A stretch of 8,053 bases of DNA from Pontiella desulfatans (lineage in GTDB: Bacteria; Verrucomicrobiota; Kiritimatiellia; Kiritimatiellales; Pontiellaceae): contig JARFRL010000129.1 in NCBI GenBank assembly GCA_029287275.1, positions 1 to 8,053 of the forward strand, read 5' to 3'. Below are positions 1 to 6,137 of the stretch, in pieces (position 1 is the first letter of the stretch; each line of letters opens with the position of its first letter). The position numbers and the translations under genes were made by a program. The notes beneath the pieces were generated by a model. The model worked only from the letters and a program-made list of their open reading frames with translations. It had not been told where the DNA came from and searched no databases.

Positions 1-656
1 CCTCTGAAGTCGGTGGTGGATCCATCCGCGTTCACCATGCCGGTGATGTAATCGCCCGCCGCGGTCGCGCCGGTGGATTCGATCGCGCTCAACACGGTGG
101 TGTTCTTGATCTTCGGGTAGCCCGTGTCGTCCATCTCGAAGCGCGCGCCAATCCCGACCAGCGCGTTTTTATTCACGGCCTCCAGCGCCGCGCTTCGTTC
201 GGCCGGGTCCTCGAGGCTCATGGCCCATTCGATGGCTTTGGGCGTGTCGATCCGAACGTGCCGCGCCAACGCTTCGATCAGTTGGTCGCGCCGCCGCGGA
301 TTCTCTTCGCGCTCAAGGCGCTCTTGGTGCCGCTCGAAACTTATTTGAGCGTTTCGTTGATGCCGAATCCACGCGGCGTGGACTTCGGCTTGGGAAGGCC
401 GCCGTGGTTTGGCCGGTTGTTGAGCCTCCAGCGTCGCCGGTTCAACTTTCGTTTCGGCCAGCAGCCGCTCGGGCTCGGGCTTCGGCTGGACCGGCGCGGG
501 AATCAGCGTCCGGGAAGTTGGTTTGGGCGCCTTCGCGGGCGGTTGGTTCGCCGTTTGGGGCGCCGCCGAAGGCGGGGCTTCGCGACGGACCCAAGCGGCA
601 AGCCCCGCGCAAAGCGCGCCGACGACCAACAGCAGGATGAACACGGCTTTTTTCAT
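1..656 (-). CDS. Membrane-anchored protein with Pro-rich linker and probable PDZ domain (3' end beyond window)
   Basis: The frame reads open from an ATG at 656 to the left edge, giving 218 residues with no stop, so the C-terminus is missing. Residues 1-3 (MKK) precede a hydrophobic segment at about 4-22, a signal anchor or signal peptide. Cys16 follows Leu, so this is not a good lipobox. Residues 27-63 are rich in Pro and Ala, like a periplasmic linker. Residues 86-130 are charged and helical. Residues 137-160 (pattern AIEWAMSLEDPAERSAALEAV) look like the short helical repeats common in Verrucomicrobiota proteins. From residue 167, VGIGARFEMDD followed by AAGDYITGMVNADG resembles a PDZ domain of the kind in C-terminal processing proteases. 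Function is unknown; a periplasmic scaffold or a protease-associated protein is a guess. An in-frame ATG at 695 would add 13 residues. Neither start has a strong ribosome binding site; 656 is preferred for its clean Lys-Lys-hydrophobic N-terminus. Confidence 0.
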   Translation of the reverse strand, partial: MKKAVFILLLVVGALCAGLAAWVRREAPPSAAPQTANQPPAKAPKPTSRTLIPAPVQPKPEPERLLAETKVEPATLEAQQPAKPRRPSQAEVHAAWIRHQRNAQISFERHQERLEREENPRRRDQLIEALARHVRIDTPKAIEWAMSLEDPAERSAALEAVNKNALVGIGARFEMDDTGYPKIKNTTVLSAIESTGATAAGDYITGMVNADGSTTDFR

Positions 657-707
657 GACGATTCCAATGAGCGTACTGAGCCATTGAAATACCATGATCC
701 ACCGTGA

Positions 708-724
708 ATTGAAAGAAATTCAAT
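708..724. repeat. Small AT-rich inverted repeat upstream of the edge gene
   Basis: ATTGAA and TTCAAT are separated by five bases in the 114-base gap between the two leftmost genes. This is a weak six-pair hairpin. It has no T run on either side, so it is not a convincing terminator. It could be an operator half-site pair or chance. The rest of the gap shows nothing I can name. Confidence 0.2.
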
Positions 725-770
725 CGGCGCGGGCAGGGCGCCAAAGCGGGGCCGCGGCCGCGCTCGGAGG

Positions 771-1610
771 CTAAAACGACCGTTTTCCGCGGGCGTTCGG
801 GCGCATGCGCTGTTGCTTGGGGGCCGGCGGATTTTCCAGATAAAGGCCGTACCATTCCTCGCCCAGCCCGGCGTTGGAGAAGTTTTTGGGTTTGTCGTTC
901 GACAAACGTTCCCAGTTGGCGCCGAAAGTGTCGTTCGCGGTCGCCTCTTTCGCTTTCATCAAAAGATCGCGGGCTTTTTCCAGCTCGCCTTCCTTCACCA
1001 AGATCCAAGACATCAAGCCGTAGAGCAGGGTGCCGCGGTCCGCTCGGAACCATTTGATGTGGCGCTTGAAGGTTTTCTCCGCGCCGGCGATGTCTTTGTT
1101 TTTGTACTGCCGCGCCATCTTCATGGCCACCGGCATCGGCTCCATCATCATGGGGCCCTTGAGAAAACCGCTGCCCGCGAAGATCGCGTCAACCTGCTCG
1201 AATTCCTTGAGTTGATAGAGGAATTGCAGGCGCATGGTCGCGATCTGCCGGCCCATCATGGTCGACCACTTCTTGAAGGGTTCGAGGCGTTTGGTGAATT
1301 CAAGACCCTCCGTGTAGATCGCCTTCTGATCCGCCTCCAGCTGCCGCTGGATGAGCTTGATGTTCCCGCCGGGTTTGCTCTGGAACTGCTGAATCTTGCG
1401 GTTCATGCGCGCCTGCGCGCTCATCATGATTTCCTGAAGTTCGTTCTGAACCTTGGCGACGCGTTTGCGAACGAGAAAGCCGATCAGGAAAAAGGTCGCG
1501 ATGAATCCGACCACGCCGAAAAAGGTCGCGGTGCCGGATTTCACGCCGGCCGCGTTCAAGCCGCCCATCAAAATAGCCGTGACCATGGTTGAGATTAAAA
1601 TTGAAAACAT
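771..1610 (-). CDS. Membrane protein with two hydrophobic segments, coiled coil and TPR-like helices, function unknown
   Basis: This is a complete 279-residue protein that I do not recognise as a named family. Two hydrophobic segments lie at about residues 4-20 and 29-47, the second followed by a basic cluster (VRKRVAK). That suggests an N-terminal hairpin anchor with the rest in the cytoplasm by the positive-inside rule. Residues 50-110 are rich in Gln, Glu, Lys and Met and look like a coiled coil. Residues 122-225 form alternating amphipathic helices, including LLYGLMSWILVKEGELEKARDLLMKAK, typical of one or two TPR units. A conserved-looking block with WERLSNDKPKNFSNAGLGEEW lies at 233-253, then a Pro-rich basic tail. 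The start has a strong ribosome binding site at 1619-1627. It lies 114 bases before the next leftward gene. The combination suggests a scaffold at the inner membrane, but this is inference. Confidence 0.85.
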   Translation of the reverse strand: MFSILISTMVTAILMGGLNAAGVKSGTATFFGVVGFIATFFLIGFLVRKRVAKVQNELQEIMMSAQARMNRKIQQFQSKPGGNIKLIQRQLEADQKAIYTEGLEFTKRLEPFKKWSTMMGRQIATMRLQFLYQLKEFEQVDAIFAGSGFLKGPMMMEPMPVAMKMARQYKNKDIAGAEKTFKRHIKWFRADRGTLLYGLMSWILVKEGELEKARDLLMKAKEATANDTFGANWERLSNDKPKNFSNAGLGEEWYGLYLENPPAPKQQRMRPNARGKRSF

Positions 1611-1618
1611 GACTAAAA

Positions 1619-1627
1619 TCCTTCCTT
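1619..1627 (-). promoter_or_regulatory. Ribosome binding site of the coiled-coil membrane protein
   Basis: On the minus strand AAGGAAGGA ends eight bases before the ATG at 1610. This is close to ideal and fixes the start of that gene. Confidence 0.75.
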
Positions 1628-1708
1628 TAACTAAGCTGATCCGTCATTCGAGCGAAAACGTCGATAACGGGTTGAACGGGGAAGAGTGCGATAATCCGCC
1701 GCGAAAGT

Positions 1709-1738
1709 CACGGCGAGGATGCCCTCGTTTTTTCCGTG
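1709..1738 (-). terminator. Stem-loop just downstream of the radical SAM gene, with a six-base bulge
   Basis: Eight bases past the radical SAM stop codon the minus strand reads CACGG, six A, CGAGG, GCAT, CCTCG, CCGTG. The inner (CGAGG/CCTCG) and outer (CACGG/CCGTG) five-pair stems stack apart from the A6 bulge on one side. There is no T run after it on the minus strand, so it is not a standard terminator for that gene. It may stabilise the mRNA 3' end. Read on the plus strand, the inner stem is followed directly by six T and would be an intrinsic terminator for antisense transcription. Confidence 0.35.
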
Positions 1739-1745
1739 GCCGCGG

Positions 1746-3224
1746 TCAGGCGTCGATGGAGGCGCAGACTTTCCGAAAATGGTGGCCGTAGATCGCGAGC
1801 GTGATCGCGGTTCGCAGCAGGGCCGGTCGGCGGAACAGGGTCCAGAGAAAGAGTCGCCAATACTCGACGCGCTCGCGCCCCACGATGCCGAGGCGAACGT
1901 TCGTGTAGAGCAGTGTTTTCAGATTTTCCCAGCTGAGCGAGGTTTTCACGCGCGGCGGATGGTATTCGCGCAGGAAGACGCGTATGCGCTGGTAATAGGG
2001 CTTTGGCGCGTAGATGCGGAGCAAGAGATTCTTATAGCCTTCGCGCAAAACGTCCATATCCATCCGCGGGATGAAATTCGTCGTGCCGTCGACGTTGTCG
2101 CCGGTGGGGTCGCGCAGAACGCGGCCTTCCCGCTGAAGGCGCTTGTAGAGCCGCGTGTCGGGAATCGCCTGCAAGAGCCCGACCATCGCGGTAACGATGC
2201 CGCTTTGCTGGATGAACTCCACCTGCCGCTGAAAAATGGATGGGGAATCGCTGTCGAAGCCCACGATGAAACCCGCCTGAACCTGCATGCCCGCGCGCTG
2301 GACGCGTTTCACGTCCGCCAACAGGTCGCGCCCCTTGTTTTGTTGTTTGCTACATTCCTCCAGGCTTGATTCATCGGGGGTCTCGATGCCGATGAAGACC
2401 GTGTCAAACCCCGCTTCCGCCATCAATCGCATCAACTCCGCGTCGTCGGCGAGATTGATGGAGGCCTCCGTGTTGAATGAAATCCCGCTCTTGCCTTTTC
2501 GCCATTCAATCAACGCCGGCAACAGATCGCGCTTCAGGCTTTGTTTGTTTCCGATCAGGTTGTCATCCACGAAAAACACCGGCCTTCGCCAGCCGACTTG
2601 GTAGAGCGCGTCGAGCTCCGCGATAATCTGAGCGCCGGTCTTCACGCGCGGCCGATGGCCGAACAACGACGTGATGTTGCAGAAATCGCAATCGAACGGG
2701 CATCCACGCGAGAACTGGATGGCCATCGTCGCGTAGCGCTTCAGATCCGCCAGCTCCCACATGGGCGCCGGTGTCTCGCGGATATCGGGGTAGCCCGCCG
2801 CGCGGTAGACGCGCCGGGCTCGCCCGGCTTCCAGATCCCGCAAAAACTCAGGCAGGATCGCCTCCGCCTCGCGCAGGATGAGGTGATCGACCAATGGAAA
2901 CGCCTCGAGTTCCATGCTGAACAACGGCCCGCCCGCGACGACGGTCTTTCCCGCCGCCGCGCACCGCGCGATGAGTTCGCGCGCGGAGGTTTTTTGAGCC
3001 ACCATCGCGCTGACGAGCACGATGTCCGCCCACGCCAGATCATCATTCGTCAGTTTGGTCACGTTCACGTCAATCAGCCGTTTTTCCCAGTCCGCGGGCA
3101 ACATCGCGCCGATCGTGAGTAGTCCCAGCGGCGGGAGAGACGCCCGCTTTTGGATAAACTTCAGCGCGTGTTTGAAGCTCCAGAACGTGTCCGGAAATTT
3201 CGGGTATAACAGGATCGCCTTCAT
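1746..3224 (-). CDS. B12-binding-type radical SAM protein with DUF4070-like C-terminus
   Basis: This is a complete 492-residue protein. Residues 1-130 form the Rossmann-like cobalamin-binding domain of class B radical SAM enzymes: MKAILLYPKFP at the start, then PPLGLLTIGAMLP (31-43) and VVAGGPLF (95-102). The usual DxHxxG cobalamin-ligand motif is not evident, as in many of these proteins. The radical SAM barrel begins near 165 with SRGCPFDCDFC; Cys175, Cys179 and Cys182 form CxxxCxxC and should bind the [4Fe-4S] cluster that cleaves S-adenosylmethionine. Further family motifs are FFVDDNLIGN (217-226), FIGIETPDE (277-285) and GFIVGFDSD (318-326). The C-terminal 100 residues fit DUF4070. Overall it resembles the uncharacterised relatives of hopanoid C-2 methylase HpnP, but no hopanoid genes are nearby, so the substrate is unknown. 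It lies 71 bases after the fumarase. No good ribosome binding site precedes the ATG, but the N-terminus fits the family. Confidence 0.93.
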   Translation of the reverse strand: MKAILLYPKFPDTFWSFKHALKFIQKRASLPPLGLLTIGAMLPADWEKRLIDVNVTKLTNDDLAWADIVLVSAMVAQKTSARELIARCAAAGKTVVAGGPLFSMELEAFPLVDHLILREAEAILPEFLRDLEAGRARRVYRAAGYPDIRETPAPMWELADLKRYATMAIQFSRGCPFDCDFCNITSLFGHRPRVKTGAQIIAELDALYQVGWRRPVFFVDDNLIGNKQSLKRDLLPALIEWRKGKSGISFNTEASINLADDAELMRLMAEAGFDTVFIGIETPDESSLEECSKQQNKGRDLLADVKRVQRAGMQVQAGFIVGFDSDSPSIFQRQVEFIQQSGIVTAMVGLLQAIPDTRLYKRLQREGRVLRDPTGDNVDGTTNFIPRMDMDVLREGYKNLLLRIYAPKPYYQRIRVFLREYHPPRVKTSLSWENLKTLLYTNVRLGIVGRERVEYWRLFLWTLFRRPALLRTAITLAIYGHHFRKVCASIDA

Positions 3225-3295
3225 GGCTTTATACTGTTCGAGTCAGGCGAGAATGCAAGCACGAAGCCGGTGCGAAGGGCGCCGTTTTGGCGCGG

Positions 3296-4918
3296 TTACG
3301 ATTTTCCCCGCAGGATGTCCGCGAAAAAGTTGTTGCCTTTGTCGTCGACGATGATGACGGCGGGGAAATCGACGACCTCGATCTTGCGGACGGCTTCCAT
3401 GCCGAGCTCTTCCATGTCGACGATCTCGACTTTCTTGATGTTCTTCTCGGCGAGCAGGGCCGCGGGACCGCCGACGGAGCCGAGGTAGAAGCCGCCGTGT
3501 TTCGCGCAGGCGTCGGTGACGTTTTGGCCGCGGTTGCCTTTGGCGAGCATGATCATCGAGCCGCGCTGTTGCATGAAACCCTCGACGTACGGATCCATGC
3601 GTTGCGCGGTGGTGGGGCCGAACGAGCCGGAGGGTTTGCCTTCCGGGCATTTGGCGGGGCCGGCGTAGTAGACGGGGTGATTCTTGAAGTAGTCGGGCAT
3701 CGGCTCGCCGCGGTCGAGCATCTCCTGAATCTTCGCGTGGGCGATGTCGCGCGCGACGATAAGCGTTCCGTTGAGCCGGACGCGGGTGCAGACGGGATAT
3801 TGGGAAAGATCGGCGAGCACCGCTTCCATCGGTCGATTGAGGTCGATGATCGGCGCGTCGTCCTCGAGTTTCCCGAGGTTGGCGGGCGCGTATTTGGCGG
3901 GTTCGTGCTCGAGCTGTTCGAGGAAGACGCCGTCGCGGGTGATCTTGGCCTTGATGTTGCGGTCGGCCGAGCAGGAGACGCCGAGGCCCACGGGGCAGCT
4001 CGCGGCGTGGCGGGGCATGCGGACGACCCGGACGTCGTGGCAGAAATATTTACCGCCGAACTGCGCGCCGATTTTGGAGTCCTGGCTCATCTTCAGCACC
4101 TTCTCCTCCCACTCGAGATCGCGGAAGGCGCGGCCGGACGCGTCGCCGGAGGTCGGCAAGTGGTCGAGCGCGCCGATGGAGGCGAGTTTGACGTATTTCA
4201 TGGTGGCCTCGGCGGAGGTTCCGCCAATGACGACCGCGAAATGGTAGGGCGGGCAGGCCGCGGTGCCGATGTTGAAGAGTTCGGTTTTCAGGAACTCGGT
4301 GAGATTATCCTCGGTGAGCAGCGATTTCGTTTTCTGGAAGAGGTAGGACTTGTTCGCGGAGCCGCCGCCTTTCGCGACGAAGGTCAGGTTGTATTCCATG
4401 CCCTTTCCCGCGTACACGTCGACCTGCGCGGGCAGGTTGTTGCCGGTGTTCTTTTCGGCGAACATGTCGAGCGGCGCGATCTGGGAGTAGCGCAGATTGA
4501 ACTCCTGAAAGCAGCGGAAGACGCCGTTGGAGAAGGCCTCCTTCTCGTCGTAGTCGGTCCAGACCTGGGCGCCTTTGGTTCCGGTCACGATGGCGGTGCC
4601 GGTGTCCTGGCAGGTGGGTAGCTCGCCGTAGGCCGCGATGATGGAGTTTTCCAGAAAGGCGCGGGCGACGAACAGGTCGTTCTCGCTCGCGTCGGGATCG
4701 TCGAGAATTTTCGCGACCTGCCTCATGTGCGCGGGGCGCAGGAAGAACGAGACGTCGTGAAAGGCTTCGTAGGCCAGACGTTCGAGGACCTCTTTCTCCA
4801 CCACGAGCACCTCTTTCCCGTTGAAGCGTTCGACGCGAACGCCTTCGGTGGTGAGCAGGCGATAGGTGGTGGCGTCGCCGTTTAGTTGGATCATCGGGGT
4901 GTAGGTGTAGTCGCTCAT
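3296..4918 (-). CDS. Class I iron-sulfur fumarate hydratase
   Basis: Fumarase reversibly hydrates fumarate to malate in the TCA cycle, in the cytoplasm. From the ATG at 4918 the protein has 540 residues, close to the E. coli FumA/FumB length (about 548). Cys103 (ELPTCQDTGTA), Cys222 (GTAACPPYHFAVVIGGTSAE) and Cys316 (GLGVSCSADRNIKAK) match the three FumA cluster ligands (105, 224, 318) with a constant offset of two. They should hold an oxygen-sensitive [4Fe-4S] cluster. KGGGSANKSYL (183-193) is the alpha-domain signature. The C-terminal beta domain follows from about 370, with GNRGQNV and KHGGFYLGSVGGPAA. Alpha and beta parts are fused in one chain, unlike the two-subunit fumarases of many anaerobes. 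A frame to 4969 would add 17 residues, but GGAGAA eight bases before 4918 and family length favour 4918. The gene diverges from the DUF481 gene and is followed by the radical SAM gene. Confidence 0.96.
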   Translation of the reverse strand: MSDYTYTPMIQLNGDATTYRLLTTEGVRVERFNGKEVLVVEKEVLERLAYEAFHDVSFFLRPAHMRQVAKILDDPDASENDLFVARAFLENSIIAAYGELPTCQDTGTAIVTGTKGAQVWTDYDEKEAFSNGVFRCFQEFNLRYSQIAPLDMFAEKNTGNNLPAQVDVYAGKGMEYNLTFVAKGGGSANKSYLFQKTKSLLTEDNLTEFLKTELFNIGTAACPPYHFAVVIGGTSAEATMKYVKLASIGALDHLPTSGDASGRAFRDLEWEEKVLKMSQDSKIGAQFGGKYFCHDVRVVRMPRHAASCPVGLGVSCSADRNIKAKITRDGVFLEQLEHEPAKYAPANLGKLEDDAPIIDLNRPMEAVLADLSQYPVCTRVRLNGTLIVARDIAHAKIQEMLDRGEPMPDYFKNHPVYYAGPAKCPEGKPSGSFGPTTAQRMDPYVEGFMQQRGSMIMLAKGNRGQNVTDACAKHGGFYLGSVGGPAALLAEKNIKKVEIVDMEELGMEAVRKIEVVDFPAVIIVDDKGNNFFADILRGKS

Positions 4919-4924
4919 ATCTGG

Positions 4925-4930
4925 TTCTCC
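4925..4930 (-). promoter_or_regulatory. Ribosome binding site deciding the fumarase start
   Basis: GGAGAA on the minus strand sits six bases before the ATG at 4918 (eight from the end of GGAG). No comparable site precedes the upstream in-frame start at 4969, so 4918 is taken as the start. Confidence 0.65.
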
Positions 4931-4949
4931 GTTTTTCGCGTGCGATCCA

Positions 4950-4991
4950 TTTTGCGCCTCGCGCTTCACGTTTCAAGTTTCAAGTTTGTAA
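4950..4991 (-). repeat. Degenerate 7-base tandem array in the fumarase leader
   Basis: On the minus strand six consecutive 7-mers read TTACAAA, CTTGAAA, CTTGAAA, CGTGAAG, CGCGAGG, CGCAAAA. Two units are identical and the others drift away from CTTGAAA. The array covers most of the space between the fumarase ribosome binding site and the likely promoter of the divergent gene. Function is unknown; it looks like a minisatellite-type intergenic repeat. Confidence 0.55.
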
Positions 4992-4995
4992 ATGG

Positions 4996-5024
4996 TTGCT
5001 CCCCCGCCGCGGGTCCCCTATGGT
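4996..5024 (+). promoter_or_regulatory. Probable sigma-70 promoter of the DUF481 outer-membrane protein
   Basis: TTGCTC (4996-5001) and TATGGT (5019-5024) are separated by 17 bases. Matches to the consensus are 3/6 and 4/6. Transcription would start near 5031, giving a leader of about 27 bases that includes the ribosome binding site. It is a prediction from spacing and similarity only. Confidence 0.4.
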
Positions 5025-5042
5025 TTTTCGATATTAACCATG

Positions 5043-5048
5043 AAGGAG
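5043..5048 (+). promoter_or_regulatory. Ribosome binding site deciding the DUF481 protein start
   Basis: AAGGAG ends nine bases before the ATG at 5058. It supports this start over an in-frame ATG at 4992, which would hide the signal peptide behind 22 residues and lie on top of the -35 box. Confidence 0.75.
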
Positions 5049-5057
5049 AGATGCGAT

Positions 5058-5813
5058 ATGAAGGTTATCAAGGGAGTAGTGCTGGCCGCTTTGATCGCGG
5101 CCCCGTTGGCGGGATTCGCGCAGGATGAGGCGGCGGGCACGAACAAGCTGTGGAAAAGCAACATCGCGCTGGGCGCCACCTATAAAAACGGAAACAGCGA
5201 GAAGTCGTTGTTCACGCTCAATCTGCGGGCCGATCGGTTTGGCGAGCACCACGACGTCATCAACACGCTGTACGCGGAATACGGCAAGACCGGCTCGCCC
5301 ACCGCGCCGAAGGAGCAAACCGAAGGCCAGGTGCGCGCTCAGTCGGAATACCGCCACAAATTCGGCGACTCGAAACTCTTCGGCGGCGTGTTCGGCGAGG
5401 CCCGCAACGACGCGATCAAACAGATCCGCGTTCGCGCTAAAATCGGTCCCGTCGTCGGTTATTACTTCATCGACAAGGACGACATGAAGCTCGACGCGAC
5501 CTTCGGTATCAACTACGTCTACGAGCGCACCGCGGCCGATGGCGAAGATACGTACGGCGAGTATCGCGCCGCCGTGAACTACCTCTGGAACATCACCGAA
5601 AAGTCCGATTTCTACTTCAACATCGAGTACAGCGCGGACGTCGAGAAGGTCGATATCCGCAACAGCGGTCTGCTGGTCACCGGAGCGCGAAGCAGCCTCT
5701 ACAAGGACCTGGCGATGTTCATCGAGCTGCGCGATGAATACGACAACAACCCGTCGCCCGGAACGAAGCACAACGACGAGACCATTCTCGCCGGGCTGTC
5801 CTACGCCTTCTAA
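5058..5813 (+). CDS. DUF481 (YdiY-like) outer-membrane beta-barrel protein
   Basis: The 251-residue product starts with MK, a hydrophobic stretch (residues 6-20) and a likely signal peptidase site after Ala21 (LAGFA/QDE), so it is exported. After a short linker comes SNIALGATYKNGNSEK, the typical first strand of DUF481 proteins with its GNS turn. The rest alternates hydrophobic and polar residues in repeated strands with charged turns (for example KIGPVVGYYFIDKDDMKLDATF), and it ends in GLSYAF. A C-terminal Phe is the usual signal for barrel assembly by BamA. The family includes the E. coli salt-induced protein YdiY; its molecular role is not established, and I infer a small barrel in the outer membrane. 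It is a single-gene unit with its own promoter candidate and terminator. Confidence 0.9.
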   Translation: MKVIKGVVLAALIAAPLAGFAQDEAAGTNKLWKSNIALGATYKNGNSEKSLFTLNLRADRFGEHHDVINTLYAEYGKTGSPTAPKEQTEGQVRAQSEYRHKFGDSKLFGGVFGEARNDAIKQIRVRAKIGPVVGYYFIDKDDMKLDATFGINYVYERTAADGEDTYGEYRAAVNYLWNITEKSDFYFNIEYSADVEKVDIRNSGLLVTGARSSLYKDLAMFIELRDEYDNNPSPGTKHNDETILAGLSYAF

Positions 5814-5835
5814 ATCCGCCGCGATTTAGAACCGG

Positions 5836-5862
5836 AAAAGCCGCCCGATGGGCGGCTTTTTT
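5836..5862 (+). terminator. Strong intrinsic terminator after the DUF481 gene, possibly bidirectional
   Basis: A perfect seven-pair GC stem, GCCGCCC (5840-5846) and GGGCGGC (5850-5856), with a GAT loop is followed by six T (5857-5862). It lies 26 bases past the stop codon. Four A (5836-5839) precede the stem, so it can also act, more weakly, on leftward transcripts from hisA. Confidence 0.92.
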
Positions 5863-5875
5863 CGTGTCGAGAATG

Positions 5876-5910
5876 GACGGGCTCGCCGTTGGCGAAGCCC
5901 GTGCCACACC
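5876..5910 (+). repeat. R1 hairpin repeat, copy A
   Basis: This 35-base unit is identical to 6017-6051. It folds as ACGGGCT + CGCC, loop GTT, GGCG, one bulged A, AGCCCGT (5877-5902), followed by the tail GCCACACC. The size, GC richness and position between convergent genes match REP elements. Confidence 0.8.
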
Positions 5911-5947
5911 GATCGGGAGTGAGCCGCGCGGGATAAGCTCCCTGTTT

Positions 5948-5979
5948 GTGTGGAGCGAGCTTCCCGAAGGGCGCTCGCT
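5948..5979 (+). repeat. R2 hairpin repeat, copy A
   Basis: This 32-base unit is identical to 6106-6137. It begins GTGTGG, then forms a seven-pair stem AGCGAGC/GCTCGCT around TTCCCGAAGGGC, which can itself pair as CCC/GGG. The GTGTGG head is complementary to the CCACAC tail of R1. Confidence 0.8.
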
Positions 5980-6006
5980 ATTCGGTTGAGCGGGGACCTG
6001 CCGCCT

Positions 6007-6020
6007 CGTCTCGCGAGACG
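6007..6020. repeat. Perfect 14-base palindrome abutting R1 copy B
   Basis: CGTCTCGCGAGACG is a perfect palindrome whose last four bases are the first bases of R1 copy B. It may be a protein-binding site or part of a longer repeat unit, but R1 copy A does not have it. Confidence 0.4.
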
Positions 6021-6051
6021 GGCTCGCCGTTGGCGAAGCCCGTGCCACACC
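6017..6051 (+). repeat. R1 hairpin repeat, copy B
   Basis: This is an exact 35-base copy of 5876-5910 in the same orientation, with the hairpin at 6018-6043. Its CCACACC tail can also pair with GGTGTGG at 6072-6078, so the spacer after this copy has its own extra arm. Confidence 0.8.
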
Positions 6052-6105
6052 ATTGTCGGGTCGGTCCGTGGGGTGTGGATTGGCCGCGTGGAAAGAATCG
6101 TCCGC

Positions 6106-6137
6106 GTGTGGAGCGAGCTTCCCGAAGGGCGCTCGCT
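6106..6137 (+). repeat. R2 hairpin repeat, copy B, touching the hisA stop codon
   Basis: This is an exact 32-base copy of 5948-5979. Its last base (6137) is the third base of the hisA TAA stop, so the repeat begins exactly where the gene ends. Confidence 0.8.

Noticed and set aside
258..1053. Open frames on both strands around the left edge genes
   Set aside because: They are Arg/Ala/Gly-rich, overlap the two better supported leftward genes and have no start signals or motifs.
813..1592. Rightward open frame of 259 codons opposite the coiled-coil membrane protein
   Set aside because: The opposite strand has the strong ribosome binding site, membrane segments and helical organisation; this frame has only shadow composition.
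3225..3295. Short hairpins between fumarase and the radical SAM gene as a terminator
   Set aside because: GCGCC/GGCGC with an AAAAC loop and a four-pair GCAC/GTGC stem exist, but neither is followed by a T run, so termination is not supported.
3287..4621. Long rightward open frame of 444 codons opposite the fumarase gene
   Set aside because: It is antisense to a certain gene, its product is a low-complexity mix of Gly, Val, Glu and Asp typical of the complement of GC-rich coding sequence, and it has no recognisable motif.
4919..4969. Upstream in-frame start giving the fumarase 17 more residues
   Set aside because: No ribosome binding site precedes 4969, the extra residues run into the 7-base array, and family length and GGAGAA favour 4918.
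5034..5771. Leftward open frame of 245 codons opposite the DUF481 gene
   Set aside because: It is a shadow of a gene with a clear signal peptide, promoter candidate and terminator.
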